From positions 1 through 8,244 of the forward strand of contig CALAHL010000468.1 in assembly GCA_937891725.1 (NCBI GenBank): DNA of 8,244 nucleotides, given 5' to 3'. The DNA is from an uncultured Rhodospirillaceae bacterium (lineage in GTDB: Bacteria; Pseudomonadota; Alphaproteobacteria; Thalassobaculales; Thalassobaculaceae). Made by a program: the position numbers and the translations under genes. The notes beneath the pieces were generated by a model, which ran no database searches, was not told where the DNA came from, and was given only the letters and a program-made list of their open reading frames with translations. Below, one piece after another: positions 1 through 6,046 of the stretch (position 1 is its first letter; every line of letters begins with the position of its first letter).

Positions 1-575
1 CCATCAATCGAACCGTTCACCAATGTGCTTGCCGTGATGATCAATCGATCGGCGTTCGGGATGATTTCGGGGGCGCGCTCGGCCGGAATGTCATCGGGTC
101 CCGGCCGTTTCTCGAGAACCAGCGCTTGGGGTATTTTTCGGTCCAGACCGGGGAACCTGCCGATGACCACAACGCGTTCGCCGGGGGCCGCCGACAGCCC
201 GTCCGCTCCGCCCGACGTTAAGCCGGACAGGCCCGCCGCTCCTGGGCGCTTAGCCAAGGCTGTCCAATGAGCATTGCAGGCTGCGATTCCAATTGCACGT
301 TCATAGGGATTGGGGGACAGCGCCATCGGGGCGAGATCGGACAAGGTGCGTCCGCCAAAGGATCCGGTGTCGGACGTGGTCTGGGCACCATCCGATTTGG
401 AGGGGGAGGCGGCCAAACCCAGAACGGCGCCACTTGGGAACAATCCCTCTACCGCGGTCCAATTGAAGCCCACAACGATCCGCCCGGACCGGACATCCGA
501 CACATCGGTTGTGACCGGTACCAGAAAGCCCATCACGTCGTCGAAGGTGAGGTCAGGATCCGGACTCGCGATCAT
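1..575 (-). CDS. DUF4213/DUF364 family protein, C-terminus cut by window edge
   Basis: The visible 191 residues read in one open frame to the left edge, so the C-terminus is missing. The N-terminal part resembles DUF4213: GFNWTAVEG near residues 37-44, GLAASP near 53-58, and PYERAIGIAACNAHW near 90-104. After a short Gly/Ser-rich linker a Rossmann-like DUF364 part begins with VVVIGRFPGL near 135-144, followed by LEKRPGPDDIPAE near 154-166 and PNADRLIITASTLVNGSI near 173-190. This order is typical of DUF364 proteins, which have been called putative heavy-metal chelation proteins; no reaction is firmly established. The chosen ATG at 573-575 overlaps the end of the upstream DUF3553 gene by 23 bases, so translation is probably coupled. 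An in-frame ATG three codons earlier (582-584) is an alternative. The family call rests on remembered motifs, and metal binding here is not shown. Confidence 0.72.
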   Translation of the reverse strand, partial: MIASPDPDLTFDDVMGFLVPVTTDVSDVRSGRIVVGFNWTAVEGLFPSGAVLGLAASPSKSDGAQTTSDTGSFGGRTLSDLAPMALSPNPYERAIGIAACNAHWTALAKRPGAAGLSGLTSGGADGLSAAPGERVVVIGRFPGLDRKIPQALVLEKRPGPDDIPAERAPEIIPNADRLIITASTLVNGSID

Positions 576-738
576 CCACCGCATCCAGCGAAACCCGGTC
601 GGTGTTGATCAGCTGCTTGCCGGCATTCTCGAAATTCACCGTGACCCGGGGTCCGATGATGGTCTGGATCTGCCCGACACCCCATTCCGGTTTGCCATCA
701 AGCGTCACAAATGATCCGGGGCTCAGATATTCGGACAT
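553..738 (-). CDS. DUF3553 family small protein
   Basis: This gene encodes 61 residues. The core SPGSFVTLDGKPEWGVGQIQ near residues 6-25, then GPRVTVNFENAGKQLI near 29-44, is the DUF3553 pattern: a small beta-rich domain with an EWG-x-GQ motif and a VNFE-x-AGK motif. In larger proteins similar domains occur beside helicase regions, but the role of the free-standing form is unknown to me. The ATG at 736-738 was chosen because a strong GGAGGTGG lies just upstream on the minus strand; an earlier in-frame start at 774 would add 12 residues that do not look like family sequence. The last bases overlap the start of the DUF364 gene, which suggests one transcript. Its leader contains two perfect short hairpins. 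Confidence 0.8.
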   Translation of the reverse strand: MSEYLSPGSFVTLDGKPEWGVGQIQTIIGPRVTVNFENAGKQLINTDRVSLDAVDDRESGS

Positions 739-757
739 AGCCACCTCCGCATACGCA

Positions 758-772
758 GCCGAGTGTCTCGGC
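758..772 (-). repeat. Hairpin in DUF3553 leader
   Basis: A perfect 6-bp inverted repeat, GCCGAG and CTCGGC, is separated by a 3-base loop. On the minus strand it ends 19 bases before the DUF3553 start codon, just before the ribosome binding site. No T-tract follows, so it is not a terminator. It could be a leader structure or an operator; no function is shown. Confidence 0.4.
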
Positions 773-797
773 AAGCTGTCGGTATGCTAACAATCCT

Positions 798-815
798 TTC
801 TCGCGTGTGCGAGAA
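798..815. repeat. Perfect 7-bp inverted repeat with 4-base loop
   Basis: TTCTCGC and GCGAGAA flank a GTGT loop. It sits about 60 bases upstream of the DUF3553 start and about 210 bases upstream of chpT. No T-run follows on either strand, so a terminator is unlikely. It may be an operator or part of the DUF3553 leader. Confidence 0.4.
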
Positions 816-908
816 GAATGCCGTATCCACGTGACGGTTTCGCAAGGAGTGGCGGAAATCCGGAGTTTCGTGTTGAGGACGAGGGCAGCGATCACGGCCC
901 TTTCAACG

Positions 909-921
909 ATCAAATTTTGAT
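909..921. promoter_or_regulatory. 13-base palindrome upstream of chpT
   Basis: ATCAAA-T-TTTGAT is a perfect odd palindrome in an AT-rich pocket of otherwise GC-rich DNA, 104 bases upstream of the chpT start. Such a site could bind a dimeric regulator. No known operator is recognised, so this is a weak call. Confidence 0.25.
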
Positions 922-1024
922 AAGGTAGACGCGATTCGCGCGCGCTGCGTTTTTAAGGCTGGACTGCACGGGCACGAATGCAGAAGCATCGACGCCCGCA
1001 ATTCGGCAATTGAGGCACCTGGTT

Positions 1025-1651
1025 ATGAGCGGAAACACAACGGATGACGTCATCACGCTGGACCATTTGGACCTGTTGCTGTCGAAGATCTTTCACGACT
1101 TGATATCGCCGGTTTCGGCCGCACGGAACGGTCTGGAGCTGGTGCGTGAGTTTTCGGGTGATGAGGTTGGCAGCGACGCGATCGAACTTGTGGAGCAGAG
1201 CGTCGGCCAAGCTGCTGATCGTCTGACGTTCTTTCGCATGGCATTCGGCGGGGCTGGGTCGGGAGGTGGATTGGATGCCCGGATGGCGGCGCGGCTGACC
1301 AAAGACTATCTCGCAGGGCGCAAAATCGAGACCGACATCTCGAACTGGCCTGCGGATCCGAATCCGGATGGCGTTATGAAGGTGGTGTTGCAGACGGCCG
1401 CGCTCGCGGCCGATTGTCTGCCGCGGGGCGGCACAATCCGCGTGGTGGCACAGCCCGGGGGATGCCGCGTGATTGCAGAGGGAAAAGGTGCCGCGGTTCC
1501 TGTGGCCATGTCCGCGGCCCTGAAAGCGCCGGTCGCGGCGCAACTCTCGTCCGACACCGTCTTGGCAGACACGGCGCGCATCACCGCCGCCCGGTTCACG
1601 GTCAAGGTGAGGGTTTCCGCTGAAGTAGCGGGCTTCGATCTGAGTTGGTAG
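1025..1651 (+). CDS. chpT: ChpT-like histidine phosphotransferase
   Basis: The 208-residue product matches the ChpT family in length and layout. A DHp-like helix carries the phosphoacceptor histidine in FHDLISPV (His24), followed by RNGLEL near residues 34-39 and a second helix ending in DRLTFFRMAFG near 65-75. The rest resembles a degenerate ATPase-like domain without clear nucleotide-binding boxes. In Caulobacter ChpT passes phosphate from the hybrid kinase CckA to CtrA and CpdR in the cytoplasm. ATG at 1025-1027 was chosen because GAGG lies 9 bases upstream; a TTG at 1010 is less likely. The gene converges on ctrA, its expected partner, with only 9 bases between the two stop codons. This placement strongly supports the call. 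Confidence 0.87.
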   Translation: MSGNTTDDVITLDHLDLLLSKIFHDLISPVSAARNGLELVREFSGDEVGSDAIELVEQSVGQAADRLTFFRMAFGGAGSGGGLDARMAARLTKDYLAGRKIETDISNWPADPNPDGVMKVVLQTAALAADCLPRGGTIRVVAQPGGCRVIAEGKGAAVPVAMSAALKAPVAAQLSSDTVLADTARITAARFTVKVRVSAEVAGFDLSW

Positions 1652-1654
1652 ATC

Positions 1655-1674
1655 CGGCCGTTAGGCCGCTTTTT
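1655..1674 (+). terminator. Rho-independent terminator-like hairpin for chpT
   Basis: A GC stem, CGGCC pairing with GGCCG, has a 4-base GTTA loop and is followed by C and five T residues. It starts 3 bases after the chpT stop. The ctrA stop codon lies across the loop, and the stem includes the final Ala codons of ctrA read on the other strand. The stem is only 5 bp, so its efficiency is uncertain. Confidence 0.5.
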
Positions 1675-2350
1675 CCACCGGATCCCGCAGAACGTACCCG
1701 CGACCCCAGACGGTTTCGATGTAATTCGTGCCGCCGGTCGCCGTTGACAGTTTCTTCCGCAGCTTACAGATGAACACGTCGATGATTTTCAGCTCCGGCT
1801 CGTCCATGCCGCCGTAAAGGTGATTGAGGAACATTTCCTTGGTCAACGTGGTCCCCTTGCGAAGGGACAGCAATTCAAGGATTCCGTATTCCTTGCCGGT
1901 CAGATGAATCGGATTGCCTTCCGCCTCAACGGTTCTTTGATCCAGGTTGATGCACAACTTGCCGGTCCGGATGATCGACTCGGAATGGCCTTGTGAGCGT
2001 CGAACGATGGCTTGAATACGCGCCAGAAGCTCGCGGCGGTCGAATGGCTTGGTGACGTAATCGTCGGCGCCGAATCCAAGTCCCTTGATCTTCGCATCAA
2101 GCTCAGCCACGCCGGAAAGGATTAAAATTGGGGTTCGAACGCGCGCGGCCCGCAGACGACGCAGCACTTCATATCCGTCCATGTCCGGCAGCATGAGATC
2201 GAGAAGAATAATATCGTAATCGTAGAGTTGGCCGATCTCCAGCCCATCCTCTCCATGCTCGGTCACGTCGACCACGAAGGATTCCGCCTTCAACATCAAC
2301 TCGATGCTACGCGCCGTAGGTTCGTCGTCTTCGACCAAAAGAACTCGCAT
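1661..2350 (-). CDS. ctrA: Cell cycle response regulator CtrA
   Basis: The 229-residue product is an OmpR-type response regulator. The receiver domain (about 1-118) has the acidic pair in VEDDE, the phosphoacceptor Asp51 in LLDLMLPDMDGY, Ser79 in ILSG, and Lys101 in YVTKPF. The winged-helix DNA-binding domain (about 125-224) includes LTGKEYGILELL, KIIDVFICKLRKKL and ETVWGRGYVLRDP. These are hallmarks of CtrA, a regulator of cell cycle, motility and other programs in alphaproteobacteria. It acts in the cytoplasm and binds TTAA-type boxes. The protein ends in Ala-Ala, as does Caulobacter CtrA, where this is needed for ClpXP degradation. ATG at 2348-2350 gives the canonical MRVLLVEDDEPTA start and has GGGAGTGGGAG upstream; ATGs at 2404 and 2407 would add an atypical extension. 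ChpT is its convergent neighbour. Confidence 0.96.
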   Translation of the reverse strand: MRVLLVEDDEPTARSIELMLKAESFVVDVTEHGEDGLEIGQLYDYDIILLDLMLPDMDGYEVLRRLRAARVRTPILILSGVAELDAKIKGLGFGADDYVTKPFDRRELLARIQAIVRRSQGHSESIIRTGKLCINLDQRTVEAEGNPIHLTGKEYGILELLSLRKGTTLTKEMFLNHLYGGMDEPELKIIDVFICKLRKKLSTATGGTNYIETVWGRGYVLRDPVEKAA

Positions 2351-2410
2351 CACTCCCACTCCCTTTGCCGCGCCTGTCCCGTTCTCAGCATCCGCGCGAT
2401 TCATCATCAG

Positions 2411-2475
2411 ATAAGGTTAACAGGCTCCTTCTGAACGAAAGGTTAACGCTTCAATCATATTCGTTAAATTAAGGC
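2411..2475. promoter_or_regulatory. ctrA/fliI divergent control region with CtrA-like boxes
   Basis: AAGGTTAAC occurs twice, at 2413-2421 and 2439-2447, spaced 26 bases apart. The second copy forms a near-complete CtrA box on the minus strand, TTAA-CCTTTCG-TTCA (2432-2446), which fits TTAA-N7-TTAA with one mismatch. The first is a TTAACC half-site. A third TTAA-rich element, TTAAATTAA, lies at 2464-2472. A minus-strand TATGAT at 2454-2459 could serve as a ctrA -10 but has no good -35. The boxes lie 65-122 bases upstream of ctrA and 76-135 bases upstream of fliI, so they could serve both genes. Binding is inferred. Confidence 0.62.
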
Positions 2476-2547
2476 CATGTGATACGTTTCTCGAAGGATT
2501 AGAACACAAGGCCGTGACGTCCAGGGCCGCGAAACGGGAGTTCGACT

Positions 2548-3906
2548 TTGGCGACATTGCTGCGACATCTCGCCAATGAGATTGAAAAGGTCCAGGACGT
2601 ACGGGTTTACGGACGCGTAACCGCCGTCTTGGGGATGATGGTCGAAATCGGCGGCGTGGAGCGCGCCCTCTCGATTGGTGACCGATGTTTCGTGCAGGCG
2701 CGCGGCAACCGTCTGATCGCCTGCGAGGTGGTCGGCTTCCGGGACGGCCGGGCGCTCGCGATGCCGTTCGACGCGGTTGAGGGGGTCGGCATCGGATCGC
2801 GGGCCCTGATCTCGGACGCACAGCCCGTTGTCTATCCCGACCACAATTGGCTGGGCCGTGTGGTGGACGCGATGGGACGCCCTGTGGATGGCAAGGGACC
2901 GCTGTCCGAGGGCATCGCCGCCTATCCGTTCCGCGCGTCTCCGCCGCCGGCGCATACCCGACGCCGCGTTGGGGAGAAGCTGGATATCGGAGTGCGTGCG
3001 ATCAATCAGTTCCTGACGATCTGCCGGGGACAGCGGATGGGAATTTTCGCCGGGTCCGGCGTCGGAAAATCGATGCTGATGGCGATGCTGGCGCGGTTTG
3101 CTCGGGCCGATGTCTTCGTGATCGGATTGATCGGCGAGCGTGGCCGTGAGGTCCAGGAGTTCATTCAGGACTATTTGGGCGAGGACGGGATGTCACGCTC
3201 TGTCGTGGTGGTCGCCACCTCCGACGAAAGCCCGCTGATGCGGCGTCAAGCGGCATATCTCACCCTCTCGGTCGCCGAACGGTTTCGGGACGAGGGCAAA
3301 CAGGTCGTCTGCATGATGGATTCGGTCACGCGTTTCGCGATGGCTCAGCGTGAGATCGGTTTGGCCAGCGGCGAGCCACCGGCGTCCAAGGGCTATACGC
3401 CCACCGTATTCGCGGAATTGCCGAGATTGCTCGAACGGGCCGGGCCAGGCGCCGACGAGGGTACGATCACGGGTCTGTTTACCGTGCTGGTCGAAGGTGA
3501 CGACCACAACGAGCCGATCTCGGATGCGGTCCGGGGAATTCTTGACGGGCATATTGTGCTGGACCGCTCCATCGCCGATCGGGGCCGCTATCCGGCGATC
3601 AACATCCTGCGCTCGGTCAGCCGGATGATGCCGGATTGCAATACGGCCGAGGAGAACGTCCTGATCCGACGGGCACGCGCCCTCATGGCGACCTACGAGG
3701 ATATGGCGGAAATGATCCGATTGGGCGCGTATCGTAAGGGGAGCGACCAGCTGGTGGATGAGTCAATCCTGTACCACGAGCCCCTGGAAGCGTTCCTGTC
3801 CCAGCAAAAAGATGAACTTGCCGATATGGATGAGGGCTTCGCGACCTTGGCGGAAATTTTGAGCCAAGGCGCCGATCCTGCCGGTGCCGCTGCCCAAACC
3901 CGATAG
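2548..3906 (+). CDS. fliI: Flagellar protein export ATPase FliI
   Basis: The 452-residue product is the ATPase of the flagellar type III export apparatus, acting at the cytoplasmic side of the basal body with FliH and FliJ. It is homologous to the F1 ATPase beta subunit. The N-terminal beta-barrel region (about 15-95) precedes the catalytic domain with Walker A AGSGVGKS (168-175), the likely catalytic Glu197 in GERGREV, Walker B VVCMMDS with Asp258, and the family signature PAINILRSVS (349-358). Length is normal. The start is TTG at 2548-2550: an in-frame TGA at 2515-2517 leaves no ATG or GTG upstream, GGGAG lies 8 bases before it, and the resulting N-terminus fits the family. fliJ follows after 6 bases. 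CtrA-like boxes upstream suggest direct cell-cycle control. Confidence 0.97.
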   Translation: MATLLRHLANEIEKVQDVRVYGRVTAVLGMMVEIGGVERALSIGDRCFVQARGNRLIACEVVGFRDGRALAMPFDAVEGVGIGSRALISDAQPVVYPDHNWLGRVVDAMGRPVDGKGPLSEGIAAYPFRASPPPAHTRRRVGEKLDIGVRAINQFLTICRGQRMGIFAGSGVGKSMLMAMLARFARADVFVIGLIGERGREVQEFIQDYLGEDGMSRSVVVVATSDESPLMRRQAAYLTLSVAERFRDEGKQVVCMMDSVTRFAMAQREIGLASGEPPASKGYTPTVFAELPRLLERAGPGADEGTITGLFTVLVEGDDHNEPISDAVRGILDGHIVLDRSIADRGRYPAINILRSVSRMMPDCNTAEENVLIRRARALMATYEDMAEMIRLGAYRKGSDQLVDESILYHEPLEAFLSQQKDELADMDEGFATLAEILSQGADPAGAAAQTR

Positions 3907-3912
3907 ACCACC

Positions 3913-4335
3913 GTGAAACCGTTCGACACCCTGATCCGGCTCTCCGAGCAGCAACTCGACGAAAAGCGACGTCAATTGGCGGCGCTTGAAGACCGGTTGG
4001 ACGCCGCCCGCCTGCAACGCAAGGCGATCGACGACGAACTGGTGCGAGAACAGGGACTGGCCACCCAGGACTCAAGCGCCCTTTTCGCCTACGGCGCCTA
4101 TGCGGCCGAGGTGATCCGGCGGCGGGAGCGGGCGGACGCCTTGATTGTGCTGGTGGAGCGGGAAGCCGAGGTGGCGCGCGACGACGTCCGCACGGCCTTC
4201 GCGGAACTGAAGCGCTACCAGATCACCCATGATAGGAAATTGGCCGAATTGGCGAGAACACGGGCGGCCAAGGAGCAGATCGAACTCGATGAGATCGCCC
4301 AGCAGTTGGACCGCCGGAAGGACGACCGGTTGTAG
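3913..4335 (+). CDS. fliJ: Flagellar export protein FliJ
   Basis: The 140-residue product is almost entirely helical and charged, with long heptad-like stretches at about 8-50 and 64-137, as expected for the antiparallel coiled coil of FliJ. FliJ sits in the centre of the FliI hexamer, like the gamma subunit of F1, and helps couple export to FlhA. The start KPFDTLIRLSEQQLDEKRR is typical of the family, which usually opens with a short stretch leading into the first helix. The GTG start at 3913-3915 lies 6 bases after the fliI stop and no clear Shine-Dalgarno sequence is seen, so translation is probably coupled to fliI. Sequence conservation in this family is low; position after fliI and length decide the call. 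Confidence 0.9.
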   Translation: MKPFDTLIRLSEQQLDEKRRQLAALEDRLDAARLQRKAIDDELVREQGLATQDSSALFAYGAYAAEVIRRRERADALIVLVEREAEVARDDVRTAFAELKRYQITHDRKLAELARTRAAKEQIELDEIAQQLDRRKDDRL

Positions 4336-4399
4336 GCGTTTGCCCTGCGGCATGTGCTGCTGGGATTGCCCAGATCGGGCGCAGGCAATAGCATCGAGC

Positions 4400-4415
4400 C
4401 GGTGCTTCCGCACCG
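4400..4415 (+). terminator. Possible fliIJ terminator hairpin
   Basis: CGGTGC and GCACCG form a perfect 6-bp stem with a TTCC loop, 64 bases after the fliJ stop. A pyrimidine-rich tract (GCGTTCGCTTCTTCTTTCCC) follows, but there is no uninterrupted T-run. A nested inverted repeat (ATTGCC at 4365-4370 with GGCAAT at 4384-4389) lies just before it. This could end the fliIJ transcript or be a leader structure of the downstream amidohydrolase gene. Confidence 0.35.
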
Positions 4416-4449
4416 CGTTCGCTTCTTCTTTCCCGCTCAGGATTTCAAT

Positions 4450-5631
4450 ATGCCGATCATCAACAGAATCGCCGAATTTCATGCCGACATGACCAAGTGG
4501 CGTCGGGATATGCATGCGCATCCCGAGACCGCGTTCGAAGAGGTCTGGACCTCCGACTACATCAACGAACGACTGGAAGAAATTGGAGTCGACAAGATCG
4601 AACGTGGGATCGCCAAGACCGGCATTGTTGCGACGATCAAGGGTCGGGGCGACGGCGGTCGGGCGATCGGGTTGCGGGCCGATTTCGACGCGTTGGACAT
4701 TCTGGAGGACACCGGCAAACCGCATGCGTCCACGATTCCCGGCAAGATGCACGCCTGCGGCCATGACGGGCACACCTCGATGCTGCTTGGCGCTGCCAAA
4801 TATTTGGCAGAGACCCGAAATTTCGACGGCGAGGTCGTTCTGATCTTCCAGCCGGCCGAGGAGAACGAGGGCGGAGGCCGGTTGATGGTCGAGGAGGGAC
4901 TGTTCGACCGGTATCCGGTGGACGCCGTCTACGGCATGCACAACCGCCCTGGACTTGAGGTCGGAAAAATGTGCATGCGCGCCGGCCCCGCCATGGCCGG
5001 TTTCGATATTTTCGAGATCACCATCCACGGCTACGGGGGGCACGCCGCCCGACCGCACACCACAGTGGATCCGATCGTCATCCAGGCGCAGATCGTCAAC
5101 GCACTGCAGACCATCGCCAGTCGAACGACTGATCCTCTGGAGAGTGTGGTGGTGTCGATCACTCAGGTCCATGGCGGTGACACCTGGAACGTGATCCCGC
5201 AGAAGGTCGTGTTGCGCGGCACGGTGCGGGCGTTCAAGACCGAGATTCAGGACCGGACCGAAGCCAGCATGCTCAAGCTGTGCACCAGCGTGGCGGCCGC
5301 CTTCGGTGCTACCGTCGATGTTCGGTATGAGCGACGATATCCCCCGCTGATCAACGACGACAGCCACATCGATCTGTGTGCCGATGTCGCGCGGGATCTG
5401 GTTGGTGAAAGCAATGTCGACACCAACTCGGCTCCGGTCATGGGGTCCGAAGACTTCGCTTTCATGCTCCAGGAAATGCCGGGTGCCTATGTCAATCTGG
5501 GCAACGGCGTCGGTGAGAATGGCGGCGTGTTCGTCCACAACCCGGGATATGACTTCAACGACGAGGCTTTGCCCGTCGGAGCGTCGTATTGGGCACGTCT
5601 TGTCGAGACGGTTTTAGAGCGGTCGGCGTGA
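4450..5631 (+). CDS. M20 family (M20D-type) amidohydrolase
   Basis: The 393-residue product is a metal-dependent amidohydrolase of the hippurate hydrolase/N-acyl-amino-acid hydrolase group. Motifs in order: RRDMHAHPETAFEE (18-31), GLRADFDAL (74-82), HACGHDGHT (101-109), FQPAEENEGG (133-142), GMHNRP (162-167), GYGGHAARPH (194-203) of the dimerisation domain, GSEDFAFML (332-340) and VHNPGYDFNDEAL (362-373). Likely metal ligands are Cys103, His105, Glu138, His164 and His363, and Glu137 is the likely catalytic base. No signal peptide is seen, so it is probably cytoplasmic. Length is normal for the family. ATG at 4450 has AGGA 7 bases upstream; an earlier in-frame ATG at 4354 would add 32 residues unlike the family. 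It probably cleaves an N-acyl amino acid, but the substrate cannot be read. It is not known as a flagellar gene. Confidence 0.92.
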   Translation: MPIINRIAEFHADMTKWRRDMHAHPETAFEEVWTSDYINERLEEIGVDKIERGIAKTGIVATIKGRGDGGRAIGLRADFDALDILEDTGKPHASTIPGKMHACGHDGHTSMLLGAAKYLAETRNFDGEVVLIFQPAEENEGGGRLMVEEGLFDRYPVDAVYGMHNRPGLEVGKMCMRAGPAMAGFDIFEITIHGYGGHAARPHTTVDPIVIQAQIVNALQTIASRTTDPLESVVVSITQVHGGDTWNVIPQKVVLRGTVRAFKTEIQDRTEASMLKLCTSVAAAFGATVDVRYERRYPPLINDDSHIDLCADVARDLVGESNVDTNSAPVMGSEDFAFMLQEMPGAYVNLGNGVGENGGVFVHNPGYDFNDEALPVGASYWARLVETVLERSA

Positions 5632-5662
5632 GGCGGGAGCAAGATGGCGTTAACGGACGCCG

Positions 5663-5968
5663 TCACTCCTCCGTGGTCGAGGTGTCCGCAGTGCTGCGGG
5701 TGCCGTCGTCCTCACGCCGATAAAGTCGCCCCATCAGCTGGCCCAAGGCATTATGCAGGTTGCGAGCGGCTGAACGGGACAGGATCAGGCGTCCGACAAC
5801 CGCGTGTTCCAGCTCGTTTCCGTCCGGGCTGGTGTGGATGTTCACAAGATTCATCCGAACAATTCCATCGCGCACGGTGGCGCCGATCACGCCGTCGACG
5901 AAAATGTCCCGGCAATCCGGATTTACGGTGATCGTGACGTTGGTCTGCGGGTCTTGCTGATCGCTCAT
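5663..5968 (-). CDS. Conserved-looking hypothetical protein, 101 residues
   Basis: I do not recognise this gene with certainty. The product has a beta-rich first half (NVTITV, RDIFVDGVIGATVRDGIVRM, residues 10-39), a short loop, then VVGRLILSRSAARNLHNALGQLMGRLYR (57-84), probably a strand followed by an amphipathic helix, and a polar Thr/Ser/Glu tail. This layout loosely recalls DUF3467-like small proteins, but the match is weak. ATG at 5966-5968 was preferred over a TTG at 6028 because GGGGA precedes it and because the upstream residues look like non-coding DNA. It converges with the amidohydrolase (31 bases between stops). A good promoter lies 79 bases upstream. No membrane segment or signal peptide is seen. 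Confidence 0.68.
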   Translation of the reverse strand: MSDQQDPQTNVTITVNPDCRDIFVDGVIGATVRDGIVRMNLVNIHTSPDGNELEHAVVGRLILSRSAARNLHNALGQLMGRLYRREDDGTRSTADTSTTEE

Positions 5969-6046
5969 TCTATTCCCCAAAATCTGATGCGTTGCAGGCA
6001 GTCTGGTGCGCGAAAACCGACTTCGCAAAAGCGGGAATCGGGATGC

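Larger units (their letters stand above)
739..1024. other. Divergent intergenic region between DUF3553 and chpT
   Basis: This 286-base stretch separates two divergent genes and should hold both promoters. It contains two hairpins (758-772 and 798-815) and an odd perfect palindrome at 909-921. A weak minus-strand -10 candidate, TAGCAT, lies at 785-790 without a clear -35. I found no TTAA-N7-TTAA CtrA box; the single TTAA at 953-956 has no partner at the right spacing. No convincing extra gene is present. Confidence 0.5.

Noticed and set aside
267..714. Overlapping plus-strand open frames of 113 and 134 codons at the left end.
   Set aside because: They oppose the DUF364 and DUF3553 genes, whose translations carry recognisable motifs; the plus-strand products look random.
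953..1543. A 196-codon minus-strand open frame opposite chpT.
   Set aside because: It is rich in Arg, His and Pro without domain character and is the antisense shadow of chpT.
2351..2407. Upstream in-frame ATG codons extending CtrA by 19 residues.
   Set aside because: CtrA proteins begin MRVLLVEDD, and a good ribosome binding site precedes the ATG at 2350; the extension is unlike the family.
2549..2561. TGGCGACATTGCTG near the fliI start, resembling a sigma54 promoter.
   Set aside because: The distance between GG and GC is 7 bases instead of 10, and it overlaps the start codon of fliI.
4072..5538. A 488-codon open frame on the minus strand, opposite fliJ and the amidohydrolase gene.
   Set aside because: It lies antisense to well-recognised proteins, its translation resembles no family, and GC-rich codon use commonly leaves the opposite frame open.
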